Assembly (NCBI RefSeq): GCF_042677045.1
Contig: NZ_JBHTIH010000003.1
Location: forward strand, 744,001 to 808,000
Origin: Lysobacter_K koreensis
Lineage (GTDB): Bacteria > Pseudomonadota > Gammaproteobacteria > Xanthomonadales > Xanthomonadaceae
Length of the DNA stretch: 64,000 nucleotides
Direction: 5' to 3'
The translations under genes and the position numbers were made by a program. Position 1 is the stretch's first letter. Every line of letters begins with the position of its first letter. The notes under the pieces were generated by a model. It worked only from the letters and a program-made list of their open reading frames with translations. It searched no databases and was not told the origin of the DNA. Positions 28,951-38,600 of the stretch are shown piece by piece.

Positions 28951-29400
28951 CTACGGATTGTCTGCCGGCAATCCCACCCACGCGTCCGGCGTCACGATCT
29001 CGAACAGCCCATCGCGGCGCGTGCGCCGACCCAGCGCCAGCACGTGGCGGTCACGGCTGACCAGCCAGCGCGCGCCGGCGGCGAGCGCGAGCTGCAGGAA
29101 CTTCTGGTCGTCCGGGTCCTTGCAGCGCGGCATCGGCAACGTCGCTGGCGCGGCATCAGGCACGCAGTAGACCTGCGCATCGAACGCCGCGGTCGCCGCC
29201 GCGCGCGCCGCATCGTCGAGTTGCAGTTGGGGGTAGTCCAGCACGCGCAACCACTCGCTGCGGCACTCGGCGTTGGTAACCGCGACTACCTCGCCGACCC
29301 GAATCGCGGAGTGCAGCGCCGCGGCACGAGGATCGGCGAACACGAACAGGTCGAGGCAGGCGTTGGTGTCGAGCACGGCGCGCGGTACGGGATCGCTCAT
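28951..29400 (-). CDS. PIN-domain protein (putative VapC-like RNase), no partner seen
   Basis: A 149-residue PIN-fold protein of the 'putative toxin component, PIN family' type. Acidic residues expected to bind the metal are in AVLDTNACLDLF (residue about 10), TNAECRSEWLRV (about 45) and KDPDDQKFLQLALAAGARWL (about 95). The SRDRHVLALG motif is also typical. The start ATG 29400 is chosen where similarity begins. No antitoxin-like gene is adjacent; the next gene on the same strand begins a lipoprotein operon 33 bases upstream. Function as a toxin is therefore not supported by context. Confidence 0.82.
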   Translation of the reverse strand: MSDPVPRAVLDTNACLDLFVFADPRAAALHSAIRVGEVVAVTNAECRSEWLRVLDYPQLQLDDAARAAATAAFDAQVYCVPDAAPATLPMPRCKDPDDQKFLQLALAAGARWLVSRDRHVLALGRRTRRDGLFEIVTPDAWVGLPADNP

Positions 29401-29432
29401 CGCGGCTTCGGGCGCCTTGCGGACGGGGCCCT

Positions 29433-30164
29433 TTACGGCCGCACTTCGCGGATGTCCGCCGACGCGATCCGCCACGCGCGTTGCTCCGGGGTTGCGCCGC
29501 CGACCACCGAGCGACGCAGGGTGTAGGCACCCACATAGCGACGCTCGCTGCCGTCGCTGCGGGTGGTGGTCAGGGCGATGGGCACCTCGACGTAGCGCGC
29601 CCCGGCGGCGGCATCCACGCGTCCGGGCTCCATGATCTCCACCGATACGCCTTCGGTCTGCGCGAAGCCGTCGGCGAACTGCTGTGGCGACTGCCCGGCG
29701 GCGCGGCCGCCGTCGGACCACAGCGCGAACGCGCGCGCATAGGCGCGCGCGTTGATCGCGCCGTAGTAGTCGCGGACCACCGCGATCGCGTCGGCCACGG
29801 TCGGTTCGTCGGGGGCGATCGCCGAATCGCCGGTTTCCGGGTTGATAGGCGCGTTGGCGTTGTCGACCGGGGCATCGACCACGCCGTTCTCGGGCGGCAA
29901 CGGCAGCGGGTTGCCGTTCTCATCGAGCGGTACGTCCGCCGGTAAGGTTTCGCCCGGCACCGGCGGGCCGACCTGGCCCGGCCCGGGCGCGTCGGGCATG
30001 CCGGTAATGCTGCCGGAGCGGCCTTCGGGCGCGGGCAGCGTTTCGTCGGCCTCGCCGTCTACGGTGTTGCGGCCGGCCTTGTCGCCGGCGCCGCCGCAGG
30101 CGGCCAGCAGCAGGGACAGGGTGATAGCGGTGAGCAAGGTGGAAACCGGGCGTTGCAGGTGCAT
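29433..30164 (-). CDS. Lipoprotein with Pro/Gly-rich linker and NTF2-like C-terminal domain
   Basis: A 243-residue lipoprotein (lipobox SLLLAACGG, Cys23). Residues 30-115 are a low-complexity linker rich in Pro, Gly, Asp and Asn (PLDENGNPLPLPPENG). The C-terminal 120 residues look like an NTF2/SnoaL-type domain (AIAVVRDYYGAINARAYARAFALW, RYVEVPIALTTTR, RRYVGAYTLRRS). The start is ATG 30164, one base after the stop of the DUF1439 gene, so the two are one operon. Function unknown. Confidence 0.8.
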   Translation of the reverse strand: MHLQRPVSTLLTAITLSLLLAACGGAGDKAGRNTVDGEADETLPAPEGRSGSITGMPDAPGPGQVGPPVPGETLPADVPLDENGNPLPLPPENGVVDAPVDNANAPINPETGDSAIAPDEPTVADAIAVVRDYYGAINARAYARAFALWSDGGRAAGQSPQQFADGFAQTEGVSVEIMEPGRVDAAAGARYVEVPIALTTTRSDGSERRYVGAYTLRRSVVGGATPEQRAWRIASADIREVRP

Positions 30165-30165
30165 G

Positions 30166-30735
30166 TCAGTTACCGAGGTGGACGACCACCAGCCCGTTCT
30201 CGATCTGGGCGTCGCCGACCCGGCGCGAGCCGAGCTTGCCGAGCAGGCTGTTGTCGAATTGATAGACCGGCTCGTCGCGGGAGTAATCCTGCAGCCAGGT
30301 GTTGAGCGCGCTGCGCGCAGTGGAATTCATCACGCCGCCCATGGCGGGCACGTCGACGCTGTCGATGGTCGGGTCCATCAGGTGCAGGCCGCGCGTGTTG
30401 GCGTCGTAGCGCAGGCCGCTGGTCAGGGCGAAGTGGCCCGACGGGCTGCGGCTGTCGCTGCCCAGCGCGCCGATGCCGATGTCGAAGTCCAGTCGCAGCC
30501 GCGACTGGCCGGGCGGGATCGAGAGGCGCGGATTGAGCAGGCTCAGCGAGACCAGCCCGCCGAGTTTGTCGTAGTCGCGCGGGAAGCGGCGGTCGAGGTA
30601 CTGCTGCAGCTGCGGCGCAGTGAACGAGACACTGTTGCCGAGCAGCGCGCCGACCGCGTTGAGGGTCGAGCAACCGGCGATCACCGTTGCGGCCAGCACG
30701 GCGAACAGGAAGGTGGCGATGGCGGGCTTGCGCAT
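30166..30735 (-). CDS. DUF1439 (YceB-like) lipoprotein
   Basis: A 189-residue lipoprotein with lipobox TVIAGCST (Cys22). The body resembles DUF1439/YceB proteins: VSFTAPQLQQYLDRRFPRDY near residue 36, SLLNPRLSIPPGQSRLRLDF near 70, and paired beta strands to the end. YceB-like proteins adopt a lipid-binding (BPI/SMP-like) fold in known structures as I recall, so an envelope lipid role is possible but unproven. It is first in a two-gene operon with the NTF2-like lipoprotein. Confidence 0.82.
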   Translation of the reverse strand: MRKPAIATFLFAVLAATVIAGCSTLNAVGALLGNSVSFTAPQLQQYLDRRFPRDYDKLGGLVSLSLLNPRLSIPPGQSRLRLDFDIGIGALGSDSRSPSGHFALTSGLRYDANTRGLHLMDPTIDSVDVPAMGGVMNSTARSALNTWLQDYSRDEPVYQFDNSLLGKLGSRRVGDAQIENGLVVVHLGN

Positions 30736-30867
30736 GGGGCATTCCTCGTGGGTGTGCAGTGGCGGGCGGACCTGCCGCGCTGCGACGGCGCCACCTTACC
30801 CGGCGGCGGTGAATGGTGGGTTAGCGCAGCAGCGACGGCAATAGCCGCGCAACGCGGCGCTTCGGGC

Positions 30868-31404
30868 TCAGCGAATCACCGGCGATAACGAGGCCGCGGT
30901 CATTTCCCAGTGGGTCGTGACCGGGTTGTATCGCAACCGGTACCAGCCTCGGTAGCGATAGCCCTGGCCGGTCTCGAGCGCGGCTTGCAACTCGACCGGT
31001 ATCTCCAGGTAGTTCGGCACGGCCTCGGCATCCAGCGGATTTGGCGTGCCGTTCTGAATGCGTAACGACTGCAATTCGCCGAGCGCGCGCAATCCGGCTT
31101 CCTCATCGACCGATGGCGAACGCTGGTAAGCCCAGTGCTGCGCGGCTGCATCGTGCTGCCCGCTGCCGAGTTTGCGCAGGTAGCTGTGCAGCGCGTCGAC
31201 CGCGTCGCCAATCCTGCGCGCGCGTTGTCCTTGTATCTGGTCGGCCCGGGCGGTCTCGGCGGCGGCCTCGTTGCTCCTGACCGCATCGGCGGGGGTGGGG
31301 GAATGGACGCCCGTCCCCGCGGCGGCAGCAACTGCGTCGGGTGCGCGTTGGCAGGAACAGGCGCCAAGCAAGGCGGTGTACAACAGCGGTAGCACGACGC
31401 GCAT
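30868..31404 (-). CDS. Lipoprotein of unknown function
   Basis: A 178-residue lipoprotein with lipobox ALLGACSC (Cys16). The C-terminal part (YLEIPVELQAALETGQGYRY, RGWYRLRYNPVTTHWEM) has the alternation and spacing of the NTF2-like domain in the neighbour at 29433-30164, suggesting a distant paralogue. The segment after the lipid anchor, CQRAPDAVAAAA, closely resembles CQRAPDTAAAAP of the cytochrome lipoprotein at 23971-24516. I cannot assign a function. Confidence 0.75.
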   Translation of the reverse strand: MRVVLPLLYTALLGACSCQRAPDAVAAAAGTGVHSPTPADAVRSNEAAAETARADQIQGQRARRIGDAVDALHSYLRKLGSGQHDAAAQHWAYQRSPSVDEEAGLRALGELQSLRIQNGTPNPLDAEAVPNYLEIPVELQAALETGQGYRYRGWYRLRYNPVTTHWEMTAASLSPVIR

Positions 31405-31462
31405 GGCTATGTCCGGGGTAGAGCGGCGGCCGGCCGGTCGCCGGCCGCCGTGGGTGGAAGGA

Positions 31463-31885
31463 TCAGGACGTGCGCGAACGCGGGTTGAGGTACGCGACCA
31501 GCACGCCGAGCACGATCATGCGCAGGCTGTCGAAGATCAGCTGCTTGTGCACCAGCGACGCCGGCAGCCGCTGGACCGTGTAGTAGATGAGGAACTGCGG
31601 GATCACCGTCAGCAGCGCCACCGCCACGCCGAAGCGCAGGCCCTGGCCGAGCATGCCCTTGCCCGAATCGATGCCCTGCCGGTAGATCCAGGTCATCGCA
31701 AACCCGATGCAGACGTCGGCGAGCAGCATCCAATACATGTACTGGCCCGACTCCTCGGGAGTGCGCATGATCGTGCCCGTCAACGGGATGTACTCGCCGG
31801 CCAGCAGGAAGCCATGCACCACCCACCCCAGCAGCATCGTGGCGATGGTCATCACCACGCCGGAAATCCAGAAACGCTTGTCCAT
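31463..31885 (-). CDS. Four-helix inner-membrane protein of unknown function
   Basis: A 140-residue membrane protein with four predicted helices: FWISGVVMTIATMLLGWVVHG, YMYWMLLADVCIGFAMTWIY, GLRFGVAVALLTVIPQFLIYY and LIFDSLRMIVLGVLVAYL. The start ATG 31885 is preferred over an in-frame codon 18 bases upstream because CGGAGTC sits at proper distance. I do not recognise a named family, though the pattern recalls small DUF membrane proteins of 130-150 residues. Confidence 0.82.
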   Translation of the reverse strand: MDKRFWISGVVMTIATMLLGWVVHGFLLAGEYIPLTGTIMRTPEESGQYMYWMLLADVCIGFAMTWIYRQGIDSGKGMLGQGLRFGVAVALLTVIPQFLIYYTVQRLPASLVHKQLIFDSLRMIVLGVLVAYLNPRSRTS

Positions 31886-31957
31886 GTTGACTCCGTGATC
31901 CAATGGATCGGCAAGGGAACGAAGCCGGCAGGTAGGGGATCTGGCGACCGCGCGATG

Positions 31958-32578
31958 CTAGCGCGTCGGCGGGTCGGTCGATACCGGCGACGAGGCCGGG
32001 TTGGATGTACCGGCGCGCAGCCGCGGCAGCGGATCCAGCGCGCCGCCGTCGCCGTAAACGCTGTAGTGCAGGTGCGGCGGCGTGCCGCGCGCGTTGCCGG
32101 TGTCGCCGACCTGGCCGAGCAGTTGCCCGGCTTCGAGCACGTCGCCGCGTTCCAGGCCGGGCGCCCACGCGTCCAGGTGGGCGTAGTAGTGGCGTTCGCT
32201 GGCCGGGCCGATCACCCATACCTGCTTGCCGCCGATCCCGCTGTCGCGCACCGACAGCACCACGCCGCGGGTGGCACTGCGCACCGGCGTGCCGCGCTTG
32301 GCGAAAATGTCGATACCGTGGTGGCGGCGGTTGCCGCTGCGCGACGCGCCGAACGTCGGGGCGATGGCACCGGCGGCCACGCCTTGCACGGGCACTATTG
32401 ATGCGGTCGGGATCGGCATCCGCGCCAGCGCCCACAGCGTGCGCGGCCCGTCCATGACCGGCAGCTGCCAGACCGTGACCGCGACGATCGCCAAGCCAGC
32501 ACAAAGCAGCACGGCCTTCGCCAGCCGCTGCAGCGGCCCGGCGCGAGCCTGGCCCACACGGGGTTCGTCGACGGTCAT
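31958..32578 (-). CDS. M23 family metallopeptidase, membrane-anchored
   Basis: A 206-residue LytM/lysostaphin-type endopeptidase. A single N-terminal membrane helix (AVLLCAGLAIVAVTVWQL, residues 22-39) anchors it facing the periplasm. Zinc ligands are intact: H and D in HHGIDIFAKRGTPV near residue 88 and HxH in PPHLHYSVYG near 170. The usual GNxVxI-type strand reads GGKQVWVIGPASERHYYAHLD. With all ligands present it is probably an active peptidoglycan endopeptidase. Start ATG 32578. Confidence 0.9.
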   Translation of the reverse strand: MTVDEPRVGQARAGPLQRLAKAVLLCAGLAIVAVTVWQLPVMDGPRTLWALARMPIPTASIVPVQGVAAGAIAPTFGASRSGNRRHHGIDIFAKRGTPVRSATRGVVLSVRDSGIGGKQVWVIGPASERHYYAHLDAWAPGLERGDVLEAGQLLGQVGDTGNARGTPPHLHYSVYGDGGALDPLPRLRAGTSNPASSPVSTDPPTR

Positions 32579-32698
32579 GCCGCGACGCTACCCAGCGCGT
32601 CGACTGCGCCGCGTCAACGTCGCCGCGCGCGCTTCTTCACGCCGGCGCCGCGCGGCCCGGGCTTAGGCTTCGGGCTGAACACTCCCGGAGATGCCGCC

Positions 32699-33193
32699 AT
32701 GGCCCAGACCCGTCTGCCCCGTCCCGCCCGGCTCGCGGTGCTGGCGTGCGCCTTGCTTGCGCCTGTCGCGGCCAACGCGGCCGAGCTCAAGCTGCGCGCG
32801 CTGCTCAGCGGCAGCAACGTCGTCTCCGCCACCGAGTCGCCGGCCGTCGGCGAAGCCCGCGTGATGCTCGCCGACGACAACGGCGTACGCGTCGATCTGG
32901 TCTATTCCGAACTCGAGGAGAAGGCCATCGGCGCCGAGCTGCGCATCGGCAAGGCGAACGAGAACGGCAGCGTGATCGAGAAGCTGGACCTCGACGTCGA
33001 CGAAAGCGATGGCCGCGTGGTCGGCGCCTTGTTCGACACCAGCCCGGAGGAGGCCGCGCGCATCCGCGCCGGCGAGGCCTACCTGGTGATCACCACGATC
33101 GAGCACCCTAACGGCGTGATCCGCGGCCAGCTGGTTCCGCAACCGGTGCGGCTGCCAGAGCCGCCGCCGGAGTTGCCGCTCGCGGACGACTGA
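32699..33193 (+). CDS. CHRD domain-containing exported protein
   Basis: A 164-residue secreted protein: signal peptide to about residue 28 (LAPVAANAAE), then one CHRD domain with LKLRALLSGSNVVSATESPA, the central VRVDLVYSELEEKAIGAELRI and the closing YLVITTIEHPNGVIRGQLVP. The CHRD fold occurs in chordin and in many bacterial periplasmic proteins of unknown role. A Pro-rich tail ends the protein. Start ATG 32699. Confidence 0.88.
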   Translation: MAQTRLPRPARLAVLACALLAPVAANAAELKLRALLSGSNVVSATESPAVGEARVMLADDNGVRVDLVYSELEEKAIGAELRIGKANENGSVIEKLDLDVDESDGRVVGALFDTSPEEAARIRAGEAYLVITTIEHPNGVIRGQLVPQPVRLPEPPPELPLADD

Positions 33194-33228
33194 CGGCGCC
33201 TCCCCGCCGATCTCGCGATGCCCCGCGC

Positions 33229-33420
33229 CTAAGCGCGTTGCTGCAACGCCATGCGCACTCCCAGCCGATGAACGCCGTGCCCAGCAACCGCTGCTTCCAG
33301 CGCGATGCGCCTTGCACCAGCACCGTCGCCGCGGCGAGGTAGGCGAGCAGGGTGGGCGTGTCGAACAGCGGTGTGGCGGGAATCCGGATGGCAGGGCGCG
33401 AACTGGCGGGGTACGGGAGC
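33229..33420 (-). pseudogene. Remnant of a LysE/RhtB-type exporter C-terminus, frameshifted
   Basis: Read on the minus strand, one frame gives TPLFDTPTLLAYLAAATVLV then QGASRWKQRLLGTAFIG, and the next frame continues LGVRMALQQRA and a TAG stop at 33229-33231. This is the expected end of a LysE-type protein, broken by a one-base loss near 33265. An in-frame TGA lies near 33436 and no upstream part of such a gene is present. I call it a decayed fragment; the family match rests on about 45 residues. Confidence 0.5.
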
Positions 33421-33453
33421 AGAAGCCGCGTGCCCCGTCAGCACCGATAGGGC

Positions 33454-33837
33454 TCAGGCTGGCTCGGCGGGAGCGGTGCGCAGCTTCTCGATTGCCGCGA
33501 CGAACGCTTGCGGGCCCGGCCACTGGCCGATGCGGCCGAGCCGGCGCGCACCCCGGAACACGATGAACGCCGGGATGCCGTGCAGGCCGAAACGCGTGCC
33601 CATGGTCGGGTCGTCGTAGACGTTGTCGTGCAGCCACTGCACGTCGGGCCACTGGAAGCGCTGCGGGGTCAGCAGCATCTGGCCCTTGGCGATGTCGCAG
33701 TTCGGGCAGTCGCGGCCCCACAGGAACAGGATGCGCAGCGCGTCACCATGCGTGGCCAGCACCGCGTCCAGCCCGGCGTCGCTGACACGCTGCATCGGGA
33801 AGCGGTCGAAGAACGCGGGGTGGACGGTGTCGGCCAT
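33454..33837 (-). CDS. Thioredoxin-like protein with CPNC motif
   Basis: A 127-residue thioredoxin-fold protein. The active-site region is FLWGRDCPNCDIAKGQM near residues 38-54, and the cis-Pro loop is GIPAFIVFRG near 90. The CPNC motif is unusual for a thioredoxin (normally CGPC), and the residue after the second Cys is Asp. No signal peptide is present. The start ATG 33837 is chosen where the fold begins. Probably a cytoplasmic thiol-disulfide protein. Confidence 0.85.
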   Translation of the reverse strand: MADTVHPAFFDRFPMQRVSDAGLDAVLATHGDALRILFLWGRDCPNCDIAKGQMLLTPQRFQWPDVQWLHDNVYDDPTMGTRFGLHGIPAFIVFRGARRLGRIGQWPGPQAFVAAIEKLRTAPAEPA

Positions 33838-34110
33838 TCGGCAAGGGTCGGGGACGCGCGGGCGGGATGCAAGGCGCGTCGAGAAGGCGAGGGCGCGCCT
33901 TCGCACGAGTTCTGAGGGTGCCCTTGAACGAGGCTCCGACTCCCCTCGAGGACCCACCGGCTGCCCGAGCGCACCCATGGAGGGCCCGAGCGACCGCCGC
34001 GCAGGCTGCCGGATGCGCGCGCGCACCCGCCTGGAGCAGCGGCCGGATCCGTTGACCTGCTCGTTCGAAGGCCTCGCTGACCGCGTCCAACGGCTAAGCT
34101 CGGTGGGCAG

Positions 34111-35310
34111 CTATAGCGATTTCAGATACTCGACGAGATCGCGTTTCTGCTCCGCAGCCAGTTGCAGCCGGCGCGCCTGGTCGTAGTGCGCCACCACGTC
34201 ATCGAGCGTCGCCGCGCTGCCGTCGTGGAAGTACGGCGGGTGCTGCCAAAGCCCACGCAGCGGCGTGGTGCGGTAGGCCTTGTTGGTAGTGCGCGCGGCG
34301 TAGGCGCCGTCCATGCCGGTGTCCGCCGGCGCGTGCAGCTTGCCGGCGTCGTTGTCGGTGCCGTTGCCACCGACGTGGCAGCTGCTGCAACTGCGGTCGA
34401 ACACCACGCGGCCGCGGCTTGCGGCAGCGGTATCGAAGCTGCCGGCCGGGGGCCGGGGCGTGGGCAGGCTGTGCTGGTACGCGCGCAGCGCCGCCAGCTT
34501 GGGCGTCACCAGGTCGGGCGAATGCGTGACGTCGAGGCCGAGCCGCGGGTCGGCGAAGTTGCCCTGGCCGCCCATCTGGGTCACCGCGACGTAGGCGTTC
34601 CAGTACGAGATCGGGCCCTCGGCGGTGTAGGTCTCGTTCTTGACGTGGGCCAGGCCGTACGCGGGCGGCAGCACCAGCGGCGTGTTCTTGCCGTCGATGT
34701 TGTAGCGCGGGTCGTACTTGCCCGGTCCCCAGCCGTTGTAGACCGCCTTCTTGTCGGCCGGCAGCGCCGGCGACAACGCGATGATCTTGCCGACGTCGAG
34801 GTCGCGGTTGGGCCAGCCGTCGAGGCGGCGACCGATGCCGGGCATCACCGAGTCGTCGACCGTGGAATGGCACAGCGCGCAGGTCACGCCCAGCCTGGTG
34901 ATGTGGTTGTTGGCGTCGACGCTCGCCTGCAGCCCGACCACGGCATTCATCTTGAGCAGGGCCACGGTCGTGGCCGGGCTCTTCAGGTCGACCTTCTCCA
35001 GGATGCCGGGCGGCAGCACCGCGGAATCCACCTTGAGCCCGACCGCGAGTGCGGTGGTCGGGTCGACGTTTTTCTCGACCACTTCATGCAGGCGCAGCTT
35101 GTCGGTCCACAGCTGCTCGTCGCCGAAGGTGTCGAAGCGGAACACGCGCTGGCCTTCGGCGATCAGGGCCGGCGACATCTCGGTCTCTTGGGTGGGTTCG
35201 GTGGCCGCAACGCCGCCATCGGAGGCGATCGGCGCGCAGCCGTTCAACGCGAGAAGAGTGGCGGCCCCGGCCAGCGTTCCGGCAACCGCAAGGGATGTGC
35301 GAGCAGACAT
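34111..35310 (-). CDS. Diheme cytochrome c lipoprotein (MauG/CCP-like)
   Basis: A 399-residue lipoprotein (lipobox LLALNGCAP) with two c-type haem motifs, VTCALCHSTV near residue 150 and RSCSSCHVGG near 310. The C-terminal half has the RTTPLRGLWQHPPYFHDGSA and TLDDVVAHYDQ segments typical of the cytochrome c peroxidase/MauG superfamily, where the His of YFHDGS lies near the haem. It could be a peroxidase-like enzyme or an electron carrier; the region before the first haem is not standard CCP. Start ATG 35310, behind a strong GGAGG. It is divergent from the large GGDEF gene. Confidence 0.87.
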   Translation of the reverse strand: MSARTSLAVAGTLAGAATLLALNGCAPIASDGGVAATEPTQETEMSPALIAEGQRVFRFDTFGDEQLWTDKLRLHEVVEKNVDPTTALAVGLKVDSAVLPPGILEKVDLKSPATTVALLKMNAVVGLQASVDANNHITRLGVTCALCHSTVDDSVMPGIGRRLDGWPNRDLDVGKIIALSPALPADKKAVYNGWGPGKYDPRYNIDGKNTPLVLPPAYGLAHVKNETYTAEGPISYWNAYVAVTQMGGQGNFADPRLGLDVTHSPDLVTPKLAALRAYQHSLPTPRPPAGSFDTAAASRGRVVFDRSCSSCHVGGNGTDNDAGKLHAPADTGMDGAYAARTTNKAYRTTPLRGLWQHPPYFHDGSAATLDDVVAHYDQARRLQLAAEQKRDLVEYLKSL

Positions 35311-35685
35311 GGCTTTCCTCCGGTTATAGCGAAGTAGCGAGTGGCGACGGCTTTTGCCGAAGCCGGCCCAGGATCGTCCCGGCACGGTGACATTGGCGAA
35401 AGAAATCGCTCGATGCGACCGCTATGGCGAAGTGACGTTGCCGCGCGACGGACTCGACGCAGGATTGGCGATATCGGCGGCGATGGCCAGCGATGGGTGT
35501 GTAAAGCCCGCGCCACGCCGAATGCGTTTCGGCAGTCGCGGACCGGGACGATCCGCGCGAGCTCGCCTGGGTCTGAGGTTTCGTGCACTGGCCCTCAATT
35601 CTTTCCGGCCGGTGCCGTTACCGCGGACGGCGGCGCGGATCCGACGCCCGTTGCTGCCCTCATCGCCGAGGCCCGAGAAATCAAG
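35311..35685. other. Divergent intergenic region
   Basis: 375 bases between the diheme cytochrome gene and the propeller/GGDEF gene. It must contain both promoters, but I can mark no confident elements, repeats or small genes. The 116-codon open extension upstream of the GGDEF start has shadow-like composition. Confidence 0.45.
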
Positions 35686-38600
35686 ATGATGCGTTGGCTC
35701 GTTCTCGTCGCATGCCTGGCCGGGTCGTCGATGGCCCACGCCGCCGATGCGCCGGGCACTTACTCGTTTCGCAGCTATGGTCCGGACCAGGGGCTGCGCA
35801 ACCAGGCGGTGACCTCGTTGGCGCAGGACCGCGCCGGGTTCCTCTACGTCGGGACCGAGGACGGCCTGTTCCGCTACGACGGCGAGCATTTCCAGCGCCT
35901 GGGCGTCGCCAACGGCCTGCCCAGCGACAGCGTGACGGTGCTGCATGCGACCCGCCAAGGGCGCCTGTGGGTCGCCACGGGCAAGGGCATGGTCGCGTGG
36001 GCTGGGACGCTGCCCGACCCGCAGGTAGGCGGCGTGTTGTTGCCGGACCAGGAAGTCCTCGGCATTGCCAGTTCCGATTCGGGCCGGTTGCTGGTATCCA
36101 CCAGCGCCGGCAGTTTCGAGGGCGACGCCCCCCAGCTGAAACCGGTACCCGGCCTGCCACGGCAAGCGGGCGCCGGCTGGCTGGCGCCAGACGGCCGGGA
36201 GGCGCTGCTCGCGGTGCGAGGCGTGCTGCATCGACGCGATGCCGCCGGACGCTGGCACGCGCGCCGACTGCCGGCGGCCGTGGCCGGCGAAACCGCCCAG
36301 GCGTTGCTCAAGGACAGCCGTGGCCGCATCTGGATCCGCGGACGGCAGATGCTGCTTCGCCTGGACCGATTCGATGCGCCCGTGCAGGACCTCAGTGCGC
36401 GCTTGCCCGGCGCGGCCGTGCAGAAGGGCGAGTTGCACCACGATGCGGCGGGCCGGGTATGGGCACCGACCAACCACGGCATCGCGTTTTTCGACGGCGC
36501 CGAGCAGGGCCTGATCGACGACGTTCGCGGGCTGCCGAACGAATGGGCGACCACGGTGCTGATGGACCGCGAGGGCAGCTTGTGGGTGGGCAGTGAAGGC
36601 GTGCACCGGCTGCAGGGACGCCTGGCCTGGACCTCGTTCAGCCGTCGCCAGGAGCTGCCCTCCGATACCGTCTGGGCGGTCATGCGCGATCGCGCCGGCA
36701 CGCTGTGGGCCGCCACCAACCGCGGCGTCGCCCACGCATCCGCGCGCGGCTGGGTGGCGTTGCCGGCGACCCAGGCGCGCTCCTTCTACGCCTTTGCCGA
36801 AGGTCCCGCCGGCGATCTGTGGATTGGCGGCAACAGCGGCCAGGCCGGCACCAACACCCTGCTGCGGCGCGCTCCGGGCGCGGCGGATTTCCGGCCGGTG
36901 CCTCTGACCAGCGCGCGCGGCCCGAGCACGGTCAACAGCCTGGCGTTCGGCGCGGACGGCGCGTTGTATGTCGCCACCATGGCGCACGGCCTGCACCGGC
37001 TGACGCCCGCCGGCACCGGCTTCGCCAGCCAGGCCGTGGTCCTGCCGGGCGGGGCGGTCGACGAGCAGATCAACCAGCTGGCGCGCGACCCGGGCGGCCG
37101 GTTGTGGGCGGCCGGCATGCGCGGGCTGGCCGTGCACGACGGCAGGCAATGGCGCCGGCTGGGCACCGCTGACGGCCTGCTCGAGTCGCAGGTCGAGACG
37201 ATCACGCCGGCCGGCGCGCACGGGCTGTGGGTGAGCTACTGGAACGTCGACGGCTTGAGCCGCGTGCGCGTCCTGGCGGGCGGCCCGCGGGTCGTCGAGC
37301 ACGTCACCCGACCGGACGCTCTCGTCGGCGACACGGTCTACTCGGCCGGACTGGACCGGCACGGGATTGTCTGGCTGGGCACCGCGATGGGGGTCAAGCG
37401 CTGGCGCCACGGGCGGATCGAGCGCTTCGGCCGCGCCGACGGCTTGCCGGGCGACGATGCCTCGGCCAACGCGTTCTGGGCCGATGCCAACGGCGACCTG
37501 TGGTTCGGGATGGCCAACGGCCTGGCGCACTTCGATGCACGCCACGACGCCGGAGTGCCCAAGCCACCGGTGACCCTGGTGACCTCGGTCCAGGATGGCC
37601 AGGCTCGGCACTTGGCCGCGGCCATTGCGCAGGTGGCCTGGGACGACCGCGCGCTGACCTTTCGTTTTGCCGCGTTGAGCTTCCTCGACGAAACCCGGAT
37701 CCAGCGCCAGGTCCGCCTGCTCGGCTTCGAGAATGCATGGCGTGACACCCGCGTCAGCGAGGCCCGCTACACCGGACTGCTGCCGGGGCGTTATCGGTTC
37801 CAGGTGCGCGCCCGCTACGGGGCCGGCGCGTTCGGTCCGATCGCCACCCGCACCGTCGCCGTGTTGCCGCCCTGGTGGCTGACGTGGTGGTTCCTGGCGC
37901 TGACGGTTGCTGCGGTCGTGCTGCTGGCGGTGCTGGCCCTGCGCTGGTGGCTCCGGCGCCTGCGTCGCAAGAACCTGCAGCTGGAGGCGCTGGTCGCGGC
38001 ACGGACCCGGGAATTGCAGGTCGCCAATGCAGCGCTGGAGGAAGCGAGCATGGTCGACCCGCTGACGGGCCTGAAGAATCGGCGCTACCTGGCGGTCTTC
38101 ATGCCCGAAGAACTGGCCCGCTGCCTGCGTCAACGGCGGGTCGACGCGGACGAAGCGCGCGACGCACGCGGACGCAATCTCGACCTGTGCCTGCTGATGG
38201 TCGACCTGGATCACTTCAAGTCGGTCAACGACACCCACGGCCATGCCGCGGGCGACCTGGTGCTGCGGCAGGTTGCGCAGGTGATGCGCGCGGCCTGCCG
38301 CGAGTCGGACGTTGTGGTGCGGTGGGGCGGCGAAGAGTTCCTGATCCTCGCGCGCAATGCCGATCGCGACCAGGCGCAGGTGCTGGCGGCGATGGTGTGC
38401 GACGCGGTGCGCGCGCACCCGTTCGACCTGGGCAATGGCGTGGTGCTGCGCAAGACCTGTTCGCTGGGCTTCAGCGCCTTTCCGCTGGTTCCCGGCCAGC
38501 CGGAGCGGTTCGGCTGGGAGGCGGCGGTTGAGCTGGCCGACCAGTGCTTGTACGCGGCCAAGAACAGCGGCCGCGATGGCTGGGTGGGCTGCCTGGTGCA

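Noticed and set aside
28951..29400. VapBC-type toxin-antitoxin module
   Set aside because: Only the PIN protein is present; no antitoxin-like frame within several hundred bases on either side.
35422..38418. Open frame of 998 codons on the minus strand
   Set aside because: Antisense to the propeller/GGDEF gene, low-complexity composition, no motif or Shine-Dalgarno.
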